From Siderastrea siderea (lineage: Eukaryota > Cnidaria > Anthozoa > Scleractinia > Rhizangiidae): a stretch of DNA of 64,000 bases. Below the pieces are notes generated by a model. The model worked only from the letters and a program-made list of their open reading frames with translations. It was not told the DNA's origin and searched no databases. The stretch spans positions 5,823,423 through 5,887,422 of the forward strand of contig OZ034979.1 of assembly GCA_964030785.1 (NCBI GenBank), read 5' to 3'. The translations under genes were made by a program, and so were the position numbers. Shown one piece after another: positions 24,244 through 35,995 of the stretch (position 1 is the stretch's first letter; every line of letters starts with the position of its first letter).

Positions 24244-25281
24244 ATGTCGAATTTGGAGCTATTAAGCGCAGGATTCTCAGCTATCCTTGGTACGGAGGTT
24301 GTTACAGTGAAGACTGAAGGGAGGTATTCTGTGCATGACCTTTTCAGCCGAACCTACGTTATGAGACCGGTGGAGACAGGTGACCCTGCTGAAACGTTTG
24401 ATTTGAAAGTACGAAACTTGACGGGCAAAATTATAATTATTCGGGTGACAGCCGGAGAGAACACTATTTCACATATAGAGGCTGCATTCGAAAGACATGA
24501 AGGTATGACGTTGGGTCAGGTAAGACTGATTTATGATGGTCAACAACTTGAAAGTCATCGAACTGTGAAAGACTATGGAATACAACCCGAAGAAACTATC
24601 AGTGCAGTCCTTCGTTTGAGAGGTGGCGGCTCTCCGTTGTGCGGATTTAACACTTCTGATCTTCATCCCGAATACGATTACGATTTCACTGACCTCAAGG
24701 ATGATGGTAAAACATACACGAGAGGAGGGTTCGAGTACAAGCGACCGTATGGATGGAAAAGAATCGCAATTAAAGTTGCTGGAAGATACGAAGACGACGA
24801 CTGGCTGGGCCCCAGTGGCATACGCACGGCAGAAGCCCCTGGTGAATGGCCGGTTTCTTATCATGGTACGAATATGAGTAGTGCTAAAATGATTTTAAAA
24901 GACGGATATGAAGCTGGTCCAAGAGCCAGGTTTGGTGTAGGTATCTACACAAGCCCCAGTCTTGAAATGGTCGACAGGCTGTCTGCACAGGAATTCACTC
25001 ACAAAGGAAAAACTTTCAAGATTGTGCTACAGAATCGTGTCAACCCTGATCGGCGTAATGGTCGCCTTGAAATCGTTCCTGCTTCACAAACTGGAGTAGG
25101 AGCTGATTATTGGTTGTCCCCAGCGAGCAAAGATGACGTGCGCCCGTATGGAATCCTTATTCGTGAAGTCCCACAGCCAGTGGTCCAGTCCTTTCCGAGG
25201 CTTCTAATTCTCTGCCCCGATTGCGCGCAATCTCGTTCCCAGAGTCCACTGGCTTTTTGGTCAGCGGGAGGGCGCCAGTAG
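24244..25281 (+). CDS. Ubiquitin-like domain fused to an ADP-ribosyltransferase-like domain
   Basis: A single 345-codon open frame. Residues 1-50 are not recognised. Residues 52-128 align with ubiquitin from [19 protein letters not shown] to VLRLRGG, keep LIYDGQQLE and the YGIQPEETI turn, and end in LRLRGG like mature ubiquitin. Residues ~160-310 contain WLGPSGIRT, then EWPVSYHGT (H207) and GVGIYTSPS (Y235). These His and Tyr motifs have the spacing and context of the H-Y elements of PARP/ART folds, followed by QNRVNP and [10 protein letters not shown] third catalytic acidic residue is not obvious. The family may cleave or modify ubiquitin-like protein, but this is inference. Residues 328-345 and the stop come from a dispersed repeat, so the native C-terminus may be lost. 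No introns are evident. A possible 5' UTR exon lies at 24131-24161, between CTTTTCACAG and GTAAGTG. Confidence 0.8.
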   Translation: MSNLELLSAGFSAILGTEVVTVKTEGRYSVHDLFSRTYVMRPVETGDPAETFDLKVRNLTGKIIIIRVTAGENTISHIEAAFERHEGMTLGQVRLIYDGQQLESHRTVKDYGIQPEETISAVLRLRGGGSPLCGFNTSDLHPEYDYDFTDLKDDGKTYTRGGFEYKRPYGWKRIAIKVAGRYEDDDWLGPSGIRTAEAPGEWPVSYHGTNMSSAKMILKDGYEAGPRARFGVGIYTSPSLEMVDRLSAQEFTHKGKTFKIVLQNRVNPDRRNGRLEIVPASQTGVGADYWLSPASKDDVRPYGILIREVPQPVVQSFPRLLILCPDCAQSRSQSPLAFWSAGGRQ

Positions 25282-25298
25282 AGACTCTGGGATAATGG
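25228..25298 (+). repeat. 71 bp dispersed repeat, plus copy (supplies 3' end of the Ubl-ART ORF)
   Basis: It runs from CAATCTCGTTCCCAGAGTCC to GACTCTGGGATAATGG and is itself partly self-complementary (CCCAGAGT/ACTCTGGG). It is identical over 71 bp to the reverse complement of 30284-30354. Confidence 0.88.
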
Positions 25299-28200
25299 AA
25301 AAAATCTATTTTTTTGATTGGCTGATCATAAAACAAAGGGAACGGCGGAAATTTCACTGAACCGGAAACCTAAGGAAAAATATAATTTTTTTGATTGGCT
25401 GATTGAGTAGCTTGTAGCCAACAAACCGGAAGCTTGCGACCAACTCGGTTTCATTGAAAGTTTGATGGTAAATAAAGCATTTTTCGGACGGGCACCAGTC
25501 TGAATAACTTTCGCCGTTTTCGTGCGGTAATTTGCTATGCAATGCTGTCGTCTGACGGTGAATCACCGTGAAAATACAAGCAGCTTCGATGGAAGATCAT
25601 TACCACGGCCGTTCTACTCATAGCTGACTCGATCGACGGAACACGACATTGACGTTTTACTAGTTTGTAGCAACTCCAATTTGCCGATCCTGTCATCAAA
25701 TAAAGGAGATAATTGAAATGGTTGACACTTTTAACAATATCTGCAATAACAAAGAAAGGGAAAAGAAGAAAAGTAGCTTCATGTACAATGACTGAAAGTT
25801 AAAACTACAGAAGAACCCTCGCGGATCGAAGTCCTTCGCACGGCTTAAAACGGAGGAAAATTGAAAACGAGCACAGAGCAAAAACGAGGGTCTGTCTGTT
25901 CTTAACCAATCTTTCTGAGCCTCTACAAAAGCCTACAGACGCGGAAGATAGTTATGAGAAAGTGGAGGTAAATCTATCCAGACATGTAATAAATATTATA
26001 TTGCAAAATATTTTAATCAATTTTATTGCAAAAGAAAAGTTTTCCCAGTCCAATATAATAAAGATCAAGCTCTTTTGGAGTACTTAAAGTTAATATAAGC
26101 TGCATTTTTTTATGACGGAACTAAATCTTTCGTCGTCGAAACATTCTAAACAAATCTTACTTTTGTCAAATTTATTATAATTAAACAGTTGTCTGTTATC
26201 ATTTGAATGTTCAACACACGTTCTTAATACAAAAGGATAGCGACACTGTATGCAACTATAAAGTCAGCTTTGAGAGACCCGAGTGTCGAAATACTAGATT
26301 CTTCCAAATACTTTTTCATTGAACATGTTAACTCCGGGAACAAATTAAAGGTGAAGCTGTCACTGAGTGTGTAAAAAGAAACATGGAAAACATGGCCCCT
26401 CAGTTGTGCACATTTTCAGTAAGGAAACAAAACCACCGTCACTGAACTTCACTGGGTCAGTACAATGCATACACTTATAATTGAGGACATGAAAAAGAGA
26501 GCTCAGGGCTATAGTTCTTGATTTCCTTGCCACAATTGTGTTCCAGTTGTCAAAAAGAAGAAAAAGATCAAATCATAAATCATAGCATATAGATGTGGAA
26601 GGGAGCTCAGCCTTATCCAAAAGGTCATGACCTTTATCCCTGGAACTGAACACCTTAATAGTAAGGTTAATCTATCTGACATATTGATGTTTTGTTTAAG
26701 TAAGTTCCAGTTACAATCAAGCTAAAGGGCCCATGTATTCATGCAAGCTATTTTGTTAATCATAATTTAAGATGTGAAAATAATATGTGACCAGGACTAT
26801 CAACCTGTAACCTTTTTTATTTTCACTGGTACTTTGAAGTGAGTATTTTTGTGAATCTTTAAAAAGCAGAGCTTCAAAATTATAATAAAGAGAAAATTGT
26901 CCATGTCCCTCCACAGCTAGCCTTACAACCACTGCAAAACATACAACCACTACAAAACAAATCTGAATATAAATGATTTTTTTGATAATGTTTGTTAGCA
27001 GTGGAGCTGATCTGGCAATCTCCTATTTTTTCTGTGGTTCTGATTATTTGCCTAGAATTTCCTTTGAAATATGAACATTACAAGGATGTATATAGCTATA
27101 ACCGACATAACTTTTTTACCTCTACATCGTAAAATTGTGTGGATCCAGGAAATACCATACCCCTCTCAAGGAAGGTTTTTGCATCAGTTTGGACTCCCTC
27201 GCGCCTCTGGAAATTCCAATTTAGCTTCAAAGTCTAAAGGTATGCAGCCTATTTTTTTCCAGATTGGCTAAAAAAAACCCAAACCCTTTATGGGAAAGTA
27301 CTCCTTCCCCCCCCCCCCTTCCCCCACAGACACTGACAGCTTCCGATTGCAGGGGGCTTAAATTTGCATGTCTCTATGTCATATATGCTTAGATGCCTGT
27401 GTTGTCCTGGAAATAAATTGAACCTATACTCTGACTAGCAGTAACTGTTAGGTAATAAAATTAATGTTGTGAATGTGTTGTGCAAATGAGACACATACTC
27501 ATGTATTTCTCATTTTAAGGCTGGGCCCTGAATAAACACTGGCATCCTGAAGTGGAAAGTTCAATAAATTAGAAAATGCAGTATTTGCATTGCCATACGA
27601 CACATATCATTGAAATCTTTTCATTTGCTGTTCTGGCAGCCAGTATTCAAGATCACTGGATGTTTTGGATGACAATGTTTGGTCATACTTTTAAGAATGT
27701 CTAATACCTTCAAAGCTTTATAACCTACATGAATTTGAATTGTATTATTGAAATACAATGTTTTCTGGGGGGAGGAGGCACTCCCTTATTGTGTCACTTA
27801 ACAGGGTATGGTTTTCAGGGTCTTGCGTCTAACCTTTTAACCCCCAATAATGATCAGCATCAAATTTCTCCTCATCATATCAGTGTATTATAACACATAC
27901 AGGTCATAAGAATTTGGCAAATGATCACCAAACATGAACTGTCTTGGTCTTTAAACAGGTTCCCCCAATAAGTAATTAGTAAAATCTATGGAGACCAGTA
28001 AGGAGAATTTGTATAATGAAGTTGGGGCTTAAAGGGTTAAACAGGGTATACAATTTTACTATTTAACACTATTTAGCGAGAAAAAATAAAGCTTATGTAT
28101 GTATGTATGTATTTCTGGACTGAAAGCGTTGAACAGGGTGTGAACGTTGGCAGTGAGCGGTCTACATGTGTGGTGCCAACAATTTTTTAAATCTAATTCT

Positions 28201-30283
28201 ACGATGTCATTTACTTAAACAAATACTTTCTGAAATAAATTTTTTCTGGTCACAAAAGAAGGTCTCTTGTCTTAAACAGGGTAGCAAAATGAATGGATTT
28301 TGCCTTAAAGAGGGTCAGGCTTTGAAGGCCTTGGCAGCACACCCCCACCCAAACTTCCCTTCAAGTGCCCCCCCCCCCCCCCCCCCGTCGGAATGTTTAC
28401 CACACAAAAAAGAAACATTTATTACAACTGACTACACTGGTTTCACCAATCGTGATCGATAAAATTGCAGCCCATTAAAATTGTCGTACTTGGGGGACGG
28501 GCTAATTTATATAAAGTTAAGCACATACTTTGCAGAAGATGTTTATTGAAACTGGACATTCATTTTTTAATTCTATATAACAATAATTATTAATGTTACT
28601 ATCAAAAGTAAACCAAACTGTCATTATCTACACTCTTCAAGAACCAGGACAGTGGGTGATACACATCAGCTACAGAACAAAATAAAAATAATAAATTAAT
28701 CTGTATTATTCCGTCTTCATATAATTATATATGTTACTTTATTTTATATCTTCTTGTCAATGACAATGTTTTCATTTTTTACTCCCCACTGGCAAAGTTT
28801 CAAATAACAGTTGGTAATCAGACAATGACCATGCAAAAAATTTGCCGGTGTCCCAACTTAGAAATCCCAATTGTGGTTGGAAATAACCTCCAGACAAATG
28901 TTGAAATGTTTGCAGCACATTATAGCAGTGGGGAAAAGTTCTTCACATAGATTTTAAGTCAAGCTGAGAAACCTAAAATACATCTTCCTCAGGGTTTTGG
29001 GGGCAGGGGTGTTACTACCCCATATACAGCATACAGGTATGGGCTGCTGGATGGGTTCCTATTTTTGGCCTTCTTATTAAGTCAGTAAAGTAGTTCCAAT
29101 TTTGGCCCTTTAGTCTGAGATGGGGTAAACTTTTCTGTTTATTTGAAATTCATATAAACAGTGTTAACAGTTCCTTTCTTTATTTTGCCCGATTTAGATG
29201 TTTTCTAGCCTTCCTTTCTAATATATGTTGCTACAAAATGTGTGAAAATAATACATTCTGAATAACAGAGAATAAAATTTAACTCGTTAGTCTAATATGA
29301 GATCAGAATATAGAACACTTTTGGTCTGAGATGGGGTAGGGTTTCCAAGTAAGCCCAGGCCATTTTAATGTCCTTGGTAAAAACAGATTCCACCTTTGAT
29401 TGGTAAATGTTTATGGCTGCCTATAGAAAATGGCCAAGCCTGTTAGAATAGTTGCATCTTCCTGGAGCTGATTCAGTGAACTTGCCAGTCCTCCAGAGGC
29501 TTCAGCGGAACCCCTACTTTCCCCAGTCAATGATCTCTTAACTGATGACCAGGAAAACAAGATCTTCAATCACGGACTGCAAGGTCTTTAGCTGAGTGTC
29601 TTCGTCATGCAATATAATAGATGACACTGGAAGAGAAGGAGGAGGAGAGCGCATGATGAAATATTGGAATGCCCTTTTCAATAGAGGAACAAAAGAGGCC
29701 AAAAAAGCATTTGAAGCAAATATGCATCTCACAGCAAATTGTTGTGAAAAACGATAATAATTTATTACTTATTTTTATGTGCAAGAAAATGGTCAAACGA
29801 ATATTCGAATTCCATACCAAAATCTAGAAAAAAGTAGTATAGAACTCTACAATGGTCATACGAAAATCTGATGTAAAGCCTAAAATACTTCGATGACCAA
29901 AGTAACGTCCAACGATTTTACTATCCACACATATTGGGATTGTAAATAAGATATGAAAGATTTGGAAGATAAAGCAGGATAATAATTAACATGAGGAACT
30001 CAGTGCGTATTTATAATTTTCTGATACCAAAGTATTAAAGAAAGACACTCACCGAAGGCTCCAGAGACGTTACCAGAGACGGCGCCAGACGCTCTATCTT
30101 TCACTCTACTCCTCTAATTCAAAAATTTCAACTGCCTTCAATCGTGTGTAAGAATCAACTGTGCCTAGAGCTGCCTTCTGGTGTACGGATTACATGACTG
30201 CCATTTTGGGACGTTTGACTTCCGTTTTGAACTTAAGCATGCGCACTAAAACCGGAATCCCACGTTTTCTGGGATAAAAAATG
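25299..30283. other. 5 kb non-coding interval between inverted 71 bp repeats
   Basis: No supported gene; the open frames are short and lack recognisable motifs. It holds a short tandem similarity at 25300-25410 (TTTTTTTGATTGGCTGAT twice), a MITE at 27830-28040, C tracts near 27308 and 28369, and a degenerate G-tract repeat at 28980-29350. On the minus strand, a promoter-like stretch with a possible donor TTCGGTGAGTG near 30054 suggests an untranslated first exon, but no coding exon could be assigned. Confidence 0.55.
27830..28040 (-). mobile_element. ~210 bp MITE, TTAACCCTTTAAGCCCC family, copy 1
   Basis: The ends are TAACCTTTTAACCCCC and GGGGCTTAAAGGGTTAA. The internal words GGAGAATTTG and GATCA are shared with copies at 46842, 48504 and 57546. 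Confidence 0.75.
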
Positions 30284-30354
30284 CCATTATCCCAGAGTCT
30301 CTACTGGCGCCCTCCCGCTGACCAAAAAGCCAGTGGACTCTGGGAACGAGATTG
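30284..30354 (-). repeat. 71 bp dispersed repeat, minus copy
   Basis: Exact reverse complement of 25228-25298. Flanks differ just beyond the repeat. It marks either a second insertion of the same element or the other end of a 5.1 kb element. Confidence 0.88.
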
Positions 30355-30931
30355 GATTGCGCGAGGAAGTCACGCCGTGTAGTCCGCAGCCTACAACCCA
30401 GTCCTCAGCCTGCAGCCCGCCCAAACAAGAAAAGGAAGAGAAAAGATAATTAACAATTATTCCATAGAAGCAAGTTGAACACAATTTCATAGGAAAGAAG
30501 TGTAGTCCACATCAAAGACTCATCCATGACCAGCTAGCGACCCACAGATCCAAAGGTTTTTTGTTTGAATTTTAACGAAGAGGTAAAATCAGGCTTCGTA
30601 ACCAATCAAACTGCATAGAATAACACAACCCGGAAGTCATACCAAAGCACACGCGAATTGTTTTCGTATACCGCTTTAAGAGAATGATGTACAATCACCT
30701 AAACACAATGCTCCCACATTATGTCCACAAACACCCACTTTTTACGTCTATTGGCTTTTTCTCACGTGTTTTCAGAAGTTGAGCCTTCATTATATAACTT
30801 TTCACCTCAGTTTATCAGCTTTTATAAAAATCACATTTTCATCGTGTTCGATGAAGGAGCATACAAGCAAAAGTTTTGCTTAAATAGCTCTCAACTTAAG
30901 ATATTTTGGGTTATGATTTTTTCCTCAATTA

Positions 30932-31052
30932 TAGCCCACGTAGCAGACGTCAACGGGGAGGGGGGAGGGGAAAATGAGGGATCCAGTCCCCCATTTTCTC
31001 CCAGTTTCTCGCCCCCCTACCCCTTTCCCGTTTACGACTGCTATGCAGGCTA
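30932..31052. mobile_element. 121 bp hairpin MITE
   Basis: The arms TAGCCCACGTAGCAGACGTC and GACTGCTATGCAGGCTA are imperfect inverted repeats. A GGGGAGGGGGGAGGGG tract and a matching C-rich tract lie inside. Confidence 0.65.
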
Positions 31053-31115
31053 CTGACTGATGAATCGGCTGGCTATTCTCACTCCTCCTGCACACCCACA
31101 GTCTGTTTATTTTAA

Positions 31116-31126
31116 ATAATAATAAC

Positions 31127-31162
<36 letters not shown>
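31116..31162. repeat. (AAT)n microsatellite
   Basis: About 15 AAT/AAC units. It gives a spurious poly-Leu ORF on the minus strand. Confidence 0.95.
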
Positions 31163-31167
<5 letters not shown>

Positions 31168-31169
31168 CT

Positions 31170-33045
31170 TTATTTATGTGACTCATCTTCAAGCATCTCC
31201 AATGAAGTAGCTAACTGGGGACACCTACCTAGATTACATGCCCTTACATGTTTCCCTTAGCCGACCCCAAAATCGCTGCTGCAAGAAAAGCTTCATTGCC
31301 GCTTAAAGAGAAGTTTTTGACTTCATGTTTTTATGTTACAATTCATTAGACTTATCCTGGCCAGTAATGGCAGAAGCTGATTGTTTTTCATAGCTTGCAT
31401 ATGCAATTAATATCCACTGACAGGTAGATATTTACAGGTATTACTAACAGTTTACTAACTATAATGAGCTCCAGAAAGACTCTTGGTTAGCTAGAACAAA
31501 GTTTTATTTACCAGGTTCAGTTATTCAGTCATAGTAGTCTTAAAGTAACATTACACTCCATTATTAATATTTGTTTACTTGCATGTGATTGGTCAAAATG
31601 CATCACATGACATAATAGGCCCAAAACCAAAATTGGGAATTATCATAGTGAATCCCCCAGATTTCAAAACTTTTATTTCTTAGCTTAAAAGTTTGATGAC
31701 ATTTTTTGTAAACTTCAAGATACAAGAGTGTTTTGTCACTGTAACAAACAAGAACATCAACATACTTGTTGACAAAATGATAGCAAAAAATGCTGAAATT
31801 CAAAATTCTACAGTGTAAATGTTTTTGGCATGTGTGCAGCTTTAAGGAGGATAATTAATATGAACCGTTTTTTGTCTTCCCATATATCCAGGTTTAAGTG
31901 TTCTTGGACATAACCTCTTATGTTTTTGACATAACCTAATGTATTTGCTTTTTAGACGAGATGTCAGCCAACATACACCCGCCCATCTTTTCACACTGCA
32001 AGTTTAGTTTAATCCTTTAGTTATTAATATTATTATTAGCTACCAGTCAAAGAAAATATTTAGTGCATGTTGCACCCTGTTGTCAAACTCTAAATATAAA
32101 TGAAAGACGTTCACATAGATTTAGAATGACCAGTTAACGATTACTAACATTTTTACCTAAGTGCAAAATTGTTAACACAGCACAGTGGCTGATGAGGAAG
32201 GTCCACATTGATGTGGAATGGTACTGTTGAACCACTGTCAAGCTTTTCATTGTGCCTTAATTGAAAACTTAAAGAGAAACAATTTTAAACTTTTTAAATA
32301 AATAACAATTCATGGTCAGAAGACAGGTTGGACCTTACTTGCCATGGCAACCAAACCCAGAGCCCCCACTCCCTCTGCAACCAAACTGGTTGAGTTTTGA
32401 TCTCTTTGGGAGCAAATCAATTGTCCACATCCAGGTGACCATGTTATAGATAAGCTGCTAAGAAAGGGTTTAACTGCACAAGCTTCTCTCAGCCACATGA
32501 TTGTCAATGACTTGTTAACACAATTTAAGGGTGTATAAATTTAATTTAATATGTTTCCAAATATGTATTATAGGAATAAAAAGAATCAATAAATTTATGA
32601 GTCCTGTCTTTTTATTCCTCTTAAAAGTTTCTATGGCTTGGTCACACTAAATTAAAGGTTTCTACTTTTTCAAAACACTTAACTTTGCAATTTCTCCTCC
32701 TGCAAATTTCATACACTACCTGCTATGGTAATTTTAACAACCTTTCTATACATGGACTTTTGAAATAGGAATCACTTATTTTACTCCACGATCCAGGTGG
32801 TTTATTTCATTGGGGGGGGGGGGGGGCAACGTGAAGGCCTGTTCCCAGGAACTCTAAGAGAACAGGGCTAACAGACCACCTGCATTTGGGGTCCCCCACT
32901 GTTAATCCAGGGGGGGGGGAAGGTTAGTCAAATCTCAACATGCATGCAAGTTGCATACATGTTGCATGGCACTTTGTATTAAATTTGTTACCACCTCAGT
33001 TGTCAGTTCAAAATCTCACATTTCAGTGGACTTCAACAAGTGATA
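31170..33045. other. Non-coding interval
   Basis: AT-rich sequence without a supported ORF. It contains a G tract near 32814-32826 and a shorter one near 32911. Nothing else was recognised. Confidence 0.5.
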
Positions 33046-33049
33046 ACCA

Positions 33050-33366
33050 CGTGGAGTGTAGGCACTAGGTAGTCACACACAAGCCAAAGGCCCAAACAAG
33101 CTGGAGCTTAACCCAGTTTCTGTAGCATGAAGCGACTGAGAGTATTGCTACTCCCCCCTGGATATGATCCTAGTCCATTGCAGGGTTACCCCCAGCAGTA
33201 TGTCACCGGTACCCATTTATACACCTGGGTGGAGAGAGACAATGTGGCGTAAAGTTTCTTGTCAAAGGAAACAACACAATGGCAGGGACTGGGCCTCGAA
33301 CCACCGAACTTCAGATCTGAAGTCCAACGATCTAACCACTACACCAACGTCCCCCCCCCCCCCCCC
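33050..33366 (-). mobile_element. tRNA-derived SINE, minus-strand copy
   Basis: On the minus strand the head near 33345 reads TGGTGTAGTGGTTAG (RNA polymerase III A box) and later GGTTCGAGGCC (B box). A body shared with 47474-47775 follows, including CTCTCTCCACCCAGGTGTAT and AAATGGGTACCGG. A 16 bp C run abuts the head at 33351-33366. The body extends to about 33065 (ACACACAAGCCAAAGG). Confidence 0.88.
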
Positions 33367-34571
33367 ACAAAGGAGCAGCCATATAAAAACTATTTAGAAA
33401 AAGAAAATTTGTTTGGGTGGGGGTATAAAGAGTCATTAAGTGGAACTGAGGCTTCAAACACAGGAACTTTAGTGTTAAAATGAGAAACTCAGTCCTGGAA
33501 ATAACAGTCCGACATGCCGAGATATTCTCTGACCAAATTTTAAAATGTGACTGTGCACATGGTTTCCATACACGAATGTCATAGATTTTGTTGCTTTTTT
33601 TTAGTATCTTGTTGATTGATTCAACTCACTACTAAAAGCAAGTCAAACTCTCTTTAGTTTTGCTACAAAACTCTCCAACTTCAGTGAAGCATGATTGGAG
33701 ATCAACCCATCATGCGTAGCAAAAACCATATAATATGTAATCTATGCCAATAAATTGTGTGTTGGGCAAAAATCCAAGATTGCACAGGTCTTACCTACTT
33801 TGCAATACATACAACAAAACTGAAAGTTTGGAGAGACACAAGTCCTGCTAATGAAGAAAAATTAAACGTATTTCCAGTGATGGCAATTATCCCTTTCAGC
33901 CCAGGAAAGGCAGTGAGTAACAGCCTTATTGACGTCAGTTGTGGTTAATATTTCTATTGATTTTTGCCCCAGCAATGGTCTCGTATAGATCTATTCATTG
34001 AAAGCCTAATATTGTGAACGCCTCTTTAATATAATTATATCCTAATGATAATTTAATGGTTGGCCACCCCTAGAAGTTTTAGAACTTTTTTCTCCAATAC
34101 CCATGTGGTCTGCAACATTATGTTATCAATCACGGCACTGAGAGCTGCAAAATAAGAAGATGGTGATTTTTCTTCACTTTGTTCTTTTTAGTTTTAAACC
34201 AACTTAAGTTTGTCAAAGCCTTTGGTTTCTTTATTTGATTTTTATAGTTTTATTTTCAATTGTTTTTGTAACACTTATGCTGACAATAAATTGATCTCTT
34301 TACCTGTTTACTGTATCTATTCAATGTGGTTTATGACATACATGTAAATAGATCACTAGCTTTCAAATGGTGTATCATACCTGGATATGGAAAAAAGGCC
34401 ACACAGGGTTAAAAAGGTCAAAATAACCATGATCATAGCTATGACGAATTAAAAGGTATTACAAGGACATACCTGCTTCTAAATTCCTCAGAGAATCCCT
34501 TCTGTTGCTAACATAAAATGAGGCTTAAAAGCTGCAAACAAAACTGTACCTTTCTTTGAGAAAGATTTATG

Positions 34572-35843
34572 TCACAATATTGATAGCAATTCTTTGAGCT
34601 GTGTGTCCTGTGGTGGTGCAGTCCACCCAATTCTTTTAACAATTAATTTTTCGCCTCTGAAAGCATGGGAAGGTGGAGCCAGGACACGATCAACTTCAGC
34701 CACTGTATGAAACATAACAATGCAACTTTGTACGTGCTCTTCCCTTTTCCATTGCGTTAACAAGGTTGCATTGCCAAATGCTTTAAAATAGATGCTAACT
34801 TGGTCCTCCGTTGCAGTGATTGGAATGTTATCCACAAAGAGTTTGAGATCTCGATCCTGGTTTTTGCTGTCAGAAAGTGCTCGCTTCACGATAATTTCTT
34901 GACTGTTAATAACATGTCTTCCATTCTTTCCGGTTACCTTCTCGACAGTTTGATCATCAGAGAACCCGAGAAATGCAAAATGCCTCCTCTTTCCATTACT
35001 GTGATAAAATAGCAAGTCCACAAATGACAAATCTCCAAATTGACTAAAGTGTTCTCTTAAAATTTCAACTGTCATGTTGTCTGGTATTTCATTTATGATA
35101 GCCTTTCCTTTGATGTAGCTTTTATTTCTTGCAGTGAATTCTTTTACCTCCACAGAGTATTCTCCAATCTGTTGCAATGGTGACTCCAAAGCCTTCAATA
35201 CTGCACTTGATGTTGCGAATTCCACAAAGCAATAACATTCTCTTTCAACAAGAGGATTGTTGGCAACAAATTCAACACTGTCAACTGTTCCAAACTGAGA
35301 GAAATGCTCTTTGAGATGAGATTCGTTCAACTCTAATGGAACGTTAGAGACACATATTTTTCTGGGATCCGAGCTCTTATACTTTTTCACATTCACGTTT
35401 CTCAGGTCGATTACATGTTTTTTCTTGGAGCTGAAAATCTTGTCCACACTTGACAAATCTTTGAACTGTACAAATGCATAAGATGCCAAATTGTACTTCT
35501 TTGTAGAAGCTTTCAAAGTCACTCTTTCAACAACTCCAAAAAGAGAGAAATAATCTTCAACTGATTTTTCCGTCGAAGAAGGATCCAGGTTGCCCACAAA
35601 TATCGTCCTCTCTTGCGGATGAACGAAATTAACGAGGCCTGTTGCAACAGTTGAGCTTTGATGATCTGCAAAAACTCTCTTGCTTAGGGAAAATGACCTT
35701 GTAAATTCTGATTTGATAAATGGCCAATGCTTTGAAGCCTTTGTATACGGATTAAATAAGGTGATATTGAGCAGACAGGAAGCAGAACGAACCCGTGAAA
35801 CTGTGAAAAATCTGGAACATTGCAGTACCATAGTTGCCGCCAT
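34572..35843 (-). CDS. Four-RRM RNA-binding protein, probably mitochondrial, intronless
   Basis: A 423 aa open frame whose start (35843) sits in a GCCGCCATG context. Residues 1-58 are basic, hydroxylated and almost free of acidic residues (RFFTVSRVRS, RSFSLSKRVF), as in mitochondrial presequences. Four RRMs follow: RNP2/RNP1 at IFVGNL 81-86/SYAFVQF 121-127, ICVSNV 163-168/CYCFVEF 203-209, AIINEI 248-253/HFAFLGF 288-294, and LFVDNI 335-340/SCIVMF 373-378. RRM3 and RRM4 have degenerate RNP motifs. The protein likely binds RNA in mitochondria; this is inferred from the N-terminus only. No close named orthologue is recognised. It is transcribed divergently from the MIPOL1-like gene. Confidence 0.88.
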   Translation of the reverse strand: MAATMVLQCSRFFTVSRVRSASCLLNITLFNPYTKASKHWPFIKSEFTRSFSLSKRVFADHQSSTVATGLVNFVHPQERTIFVGNLDPSSTEKSVEDYFSLFGVVERVTLKASTKKYNLASYAFVQFKDLSSVDKIFSSKKKHVIDLRNVNVKKYKSSDPRKICVSNVPLELNESHLKEHFSQFGTVDSVEFVANNPLVERECYCFVEFATSSAVLKALESPLQQIGEYSVEVKEFTARNKSYIKGKAIINEIPDNMTVEILREHFSQFGDLSFVDLLFYHSNGKRRHFAFLGFSDDQTVEKVTGKNGRHVINSQEIIVKRALSDSKNQDRDLKLFVDNIPITATEDQVSIYFKAFGNATLLTQWKREEHVQSCIVMFHTVAEVDRVLAPPSHAFRGEKLIVKRIGWTAPPQDTQLKELLSIL

Positions 35844-35995
35844 GTTGGTTTAGTTTCAACAAAGCCGTCATGTATCTTGTTCCAAAGTGTCCATAGCGAT
35901 TCCTGAACTGTGATTGGTTAAAACCCGTAGTCAAACATTGAAAGATCGAATTCTTCTCGCCATACACAACTAACAGGAATTTTGTTGCGTCCCTA
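35844..35995. promoter_or_regulatory. Bidirectional promoter between RRM gene and MIPOL1-like gene
   Basis: Only 152 bp separate the two start codons. The stretch carries an inverted CCAAT box (GATTGGTT near 35910) and no TATA box. The 5' UTRs of both genes must fit in or overlap here. Confidence 0.7.

Noticed and set aside
29538..29820. Two overlapping minus-strand frames
   Set aside because: One has a plausible peptide (SPPPSLPVSSIILHDEDTQL) but no clear acceptor, donor or homology; too weak to call an exon.
30925..31167. Poly-Leu minus-strand ORF
   Set aside because: It is the translation of an (AAT)n microsatellite.
33164..33483. Small ORFs with Pro-rich tails
   Set aside because: They are antisense reads of the SINE and its C run; the same false ORF appears on the other strand at 47461-47664.
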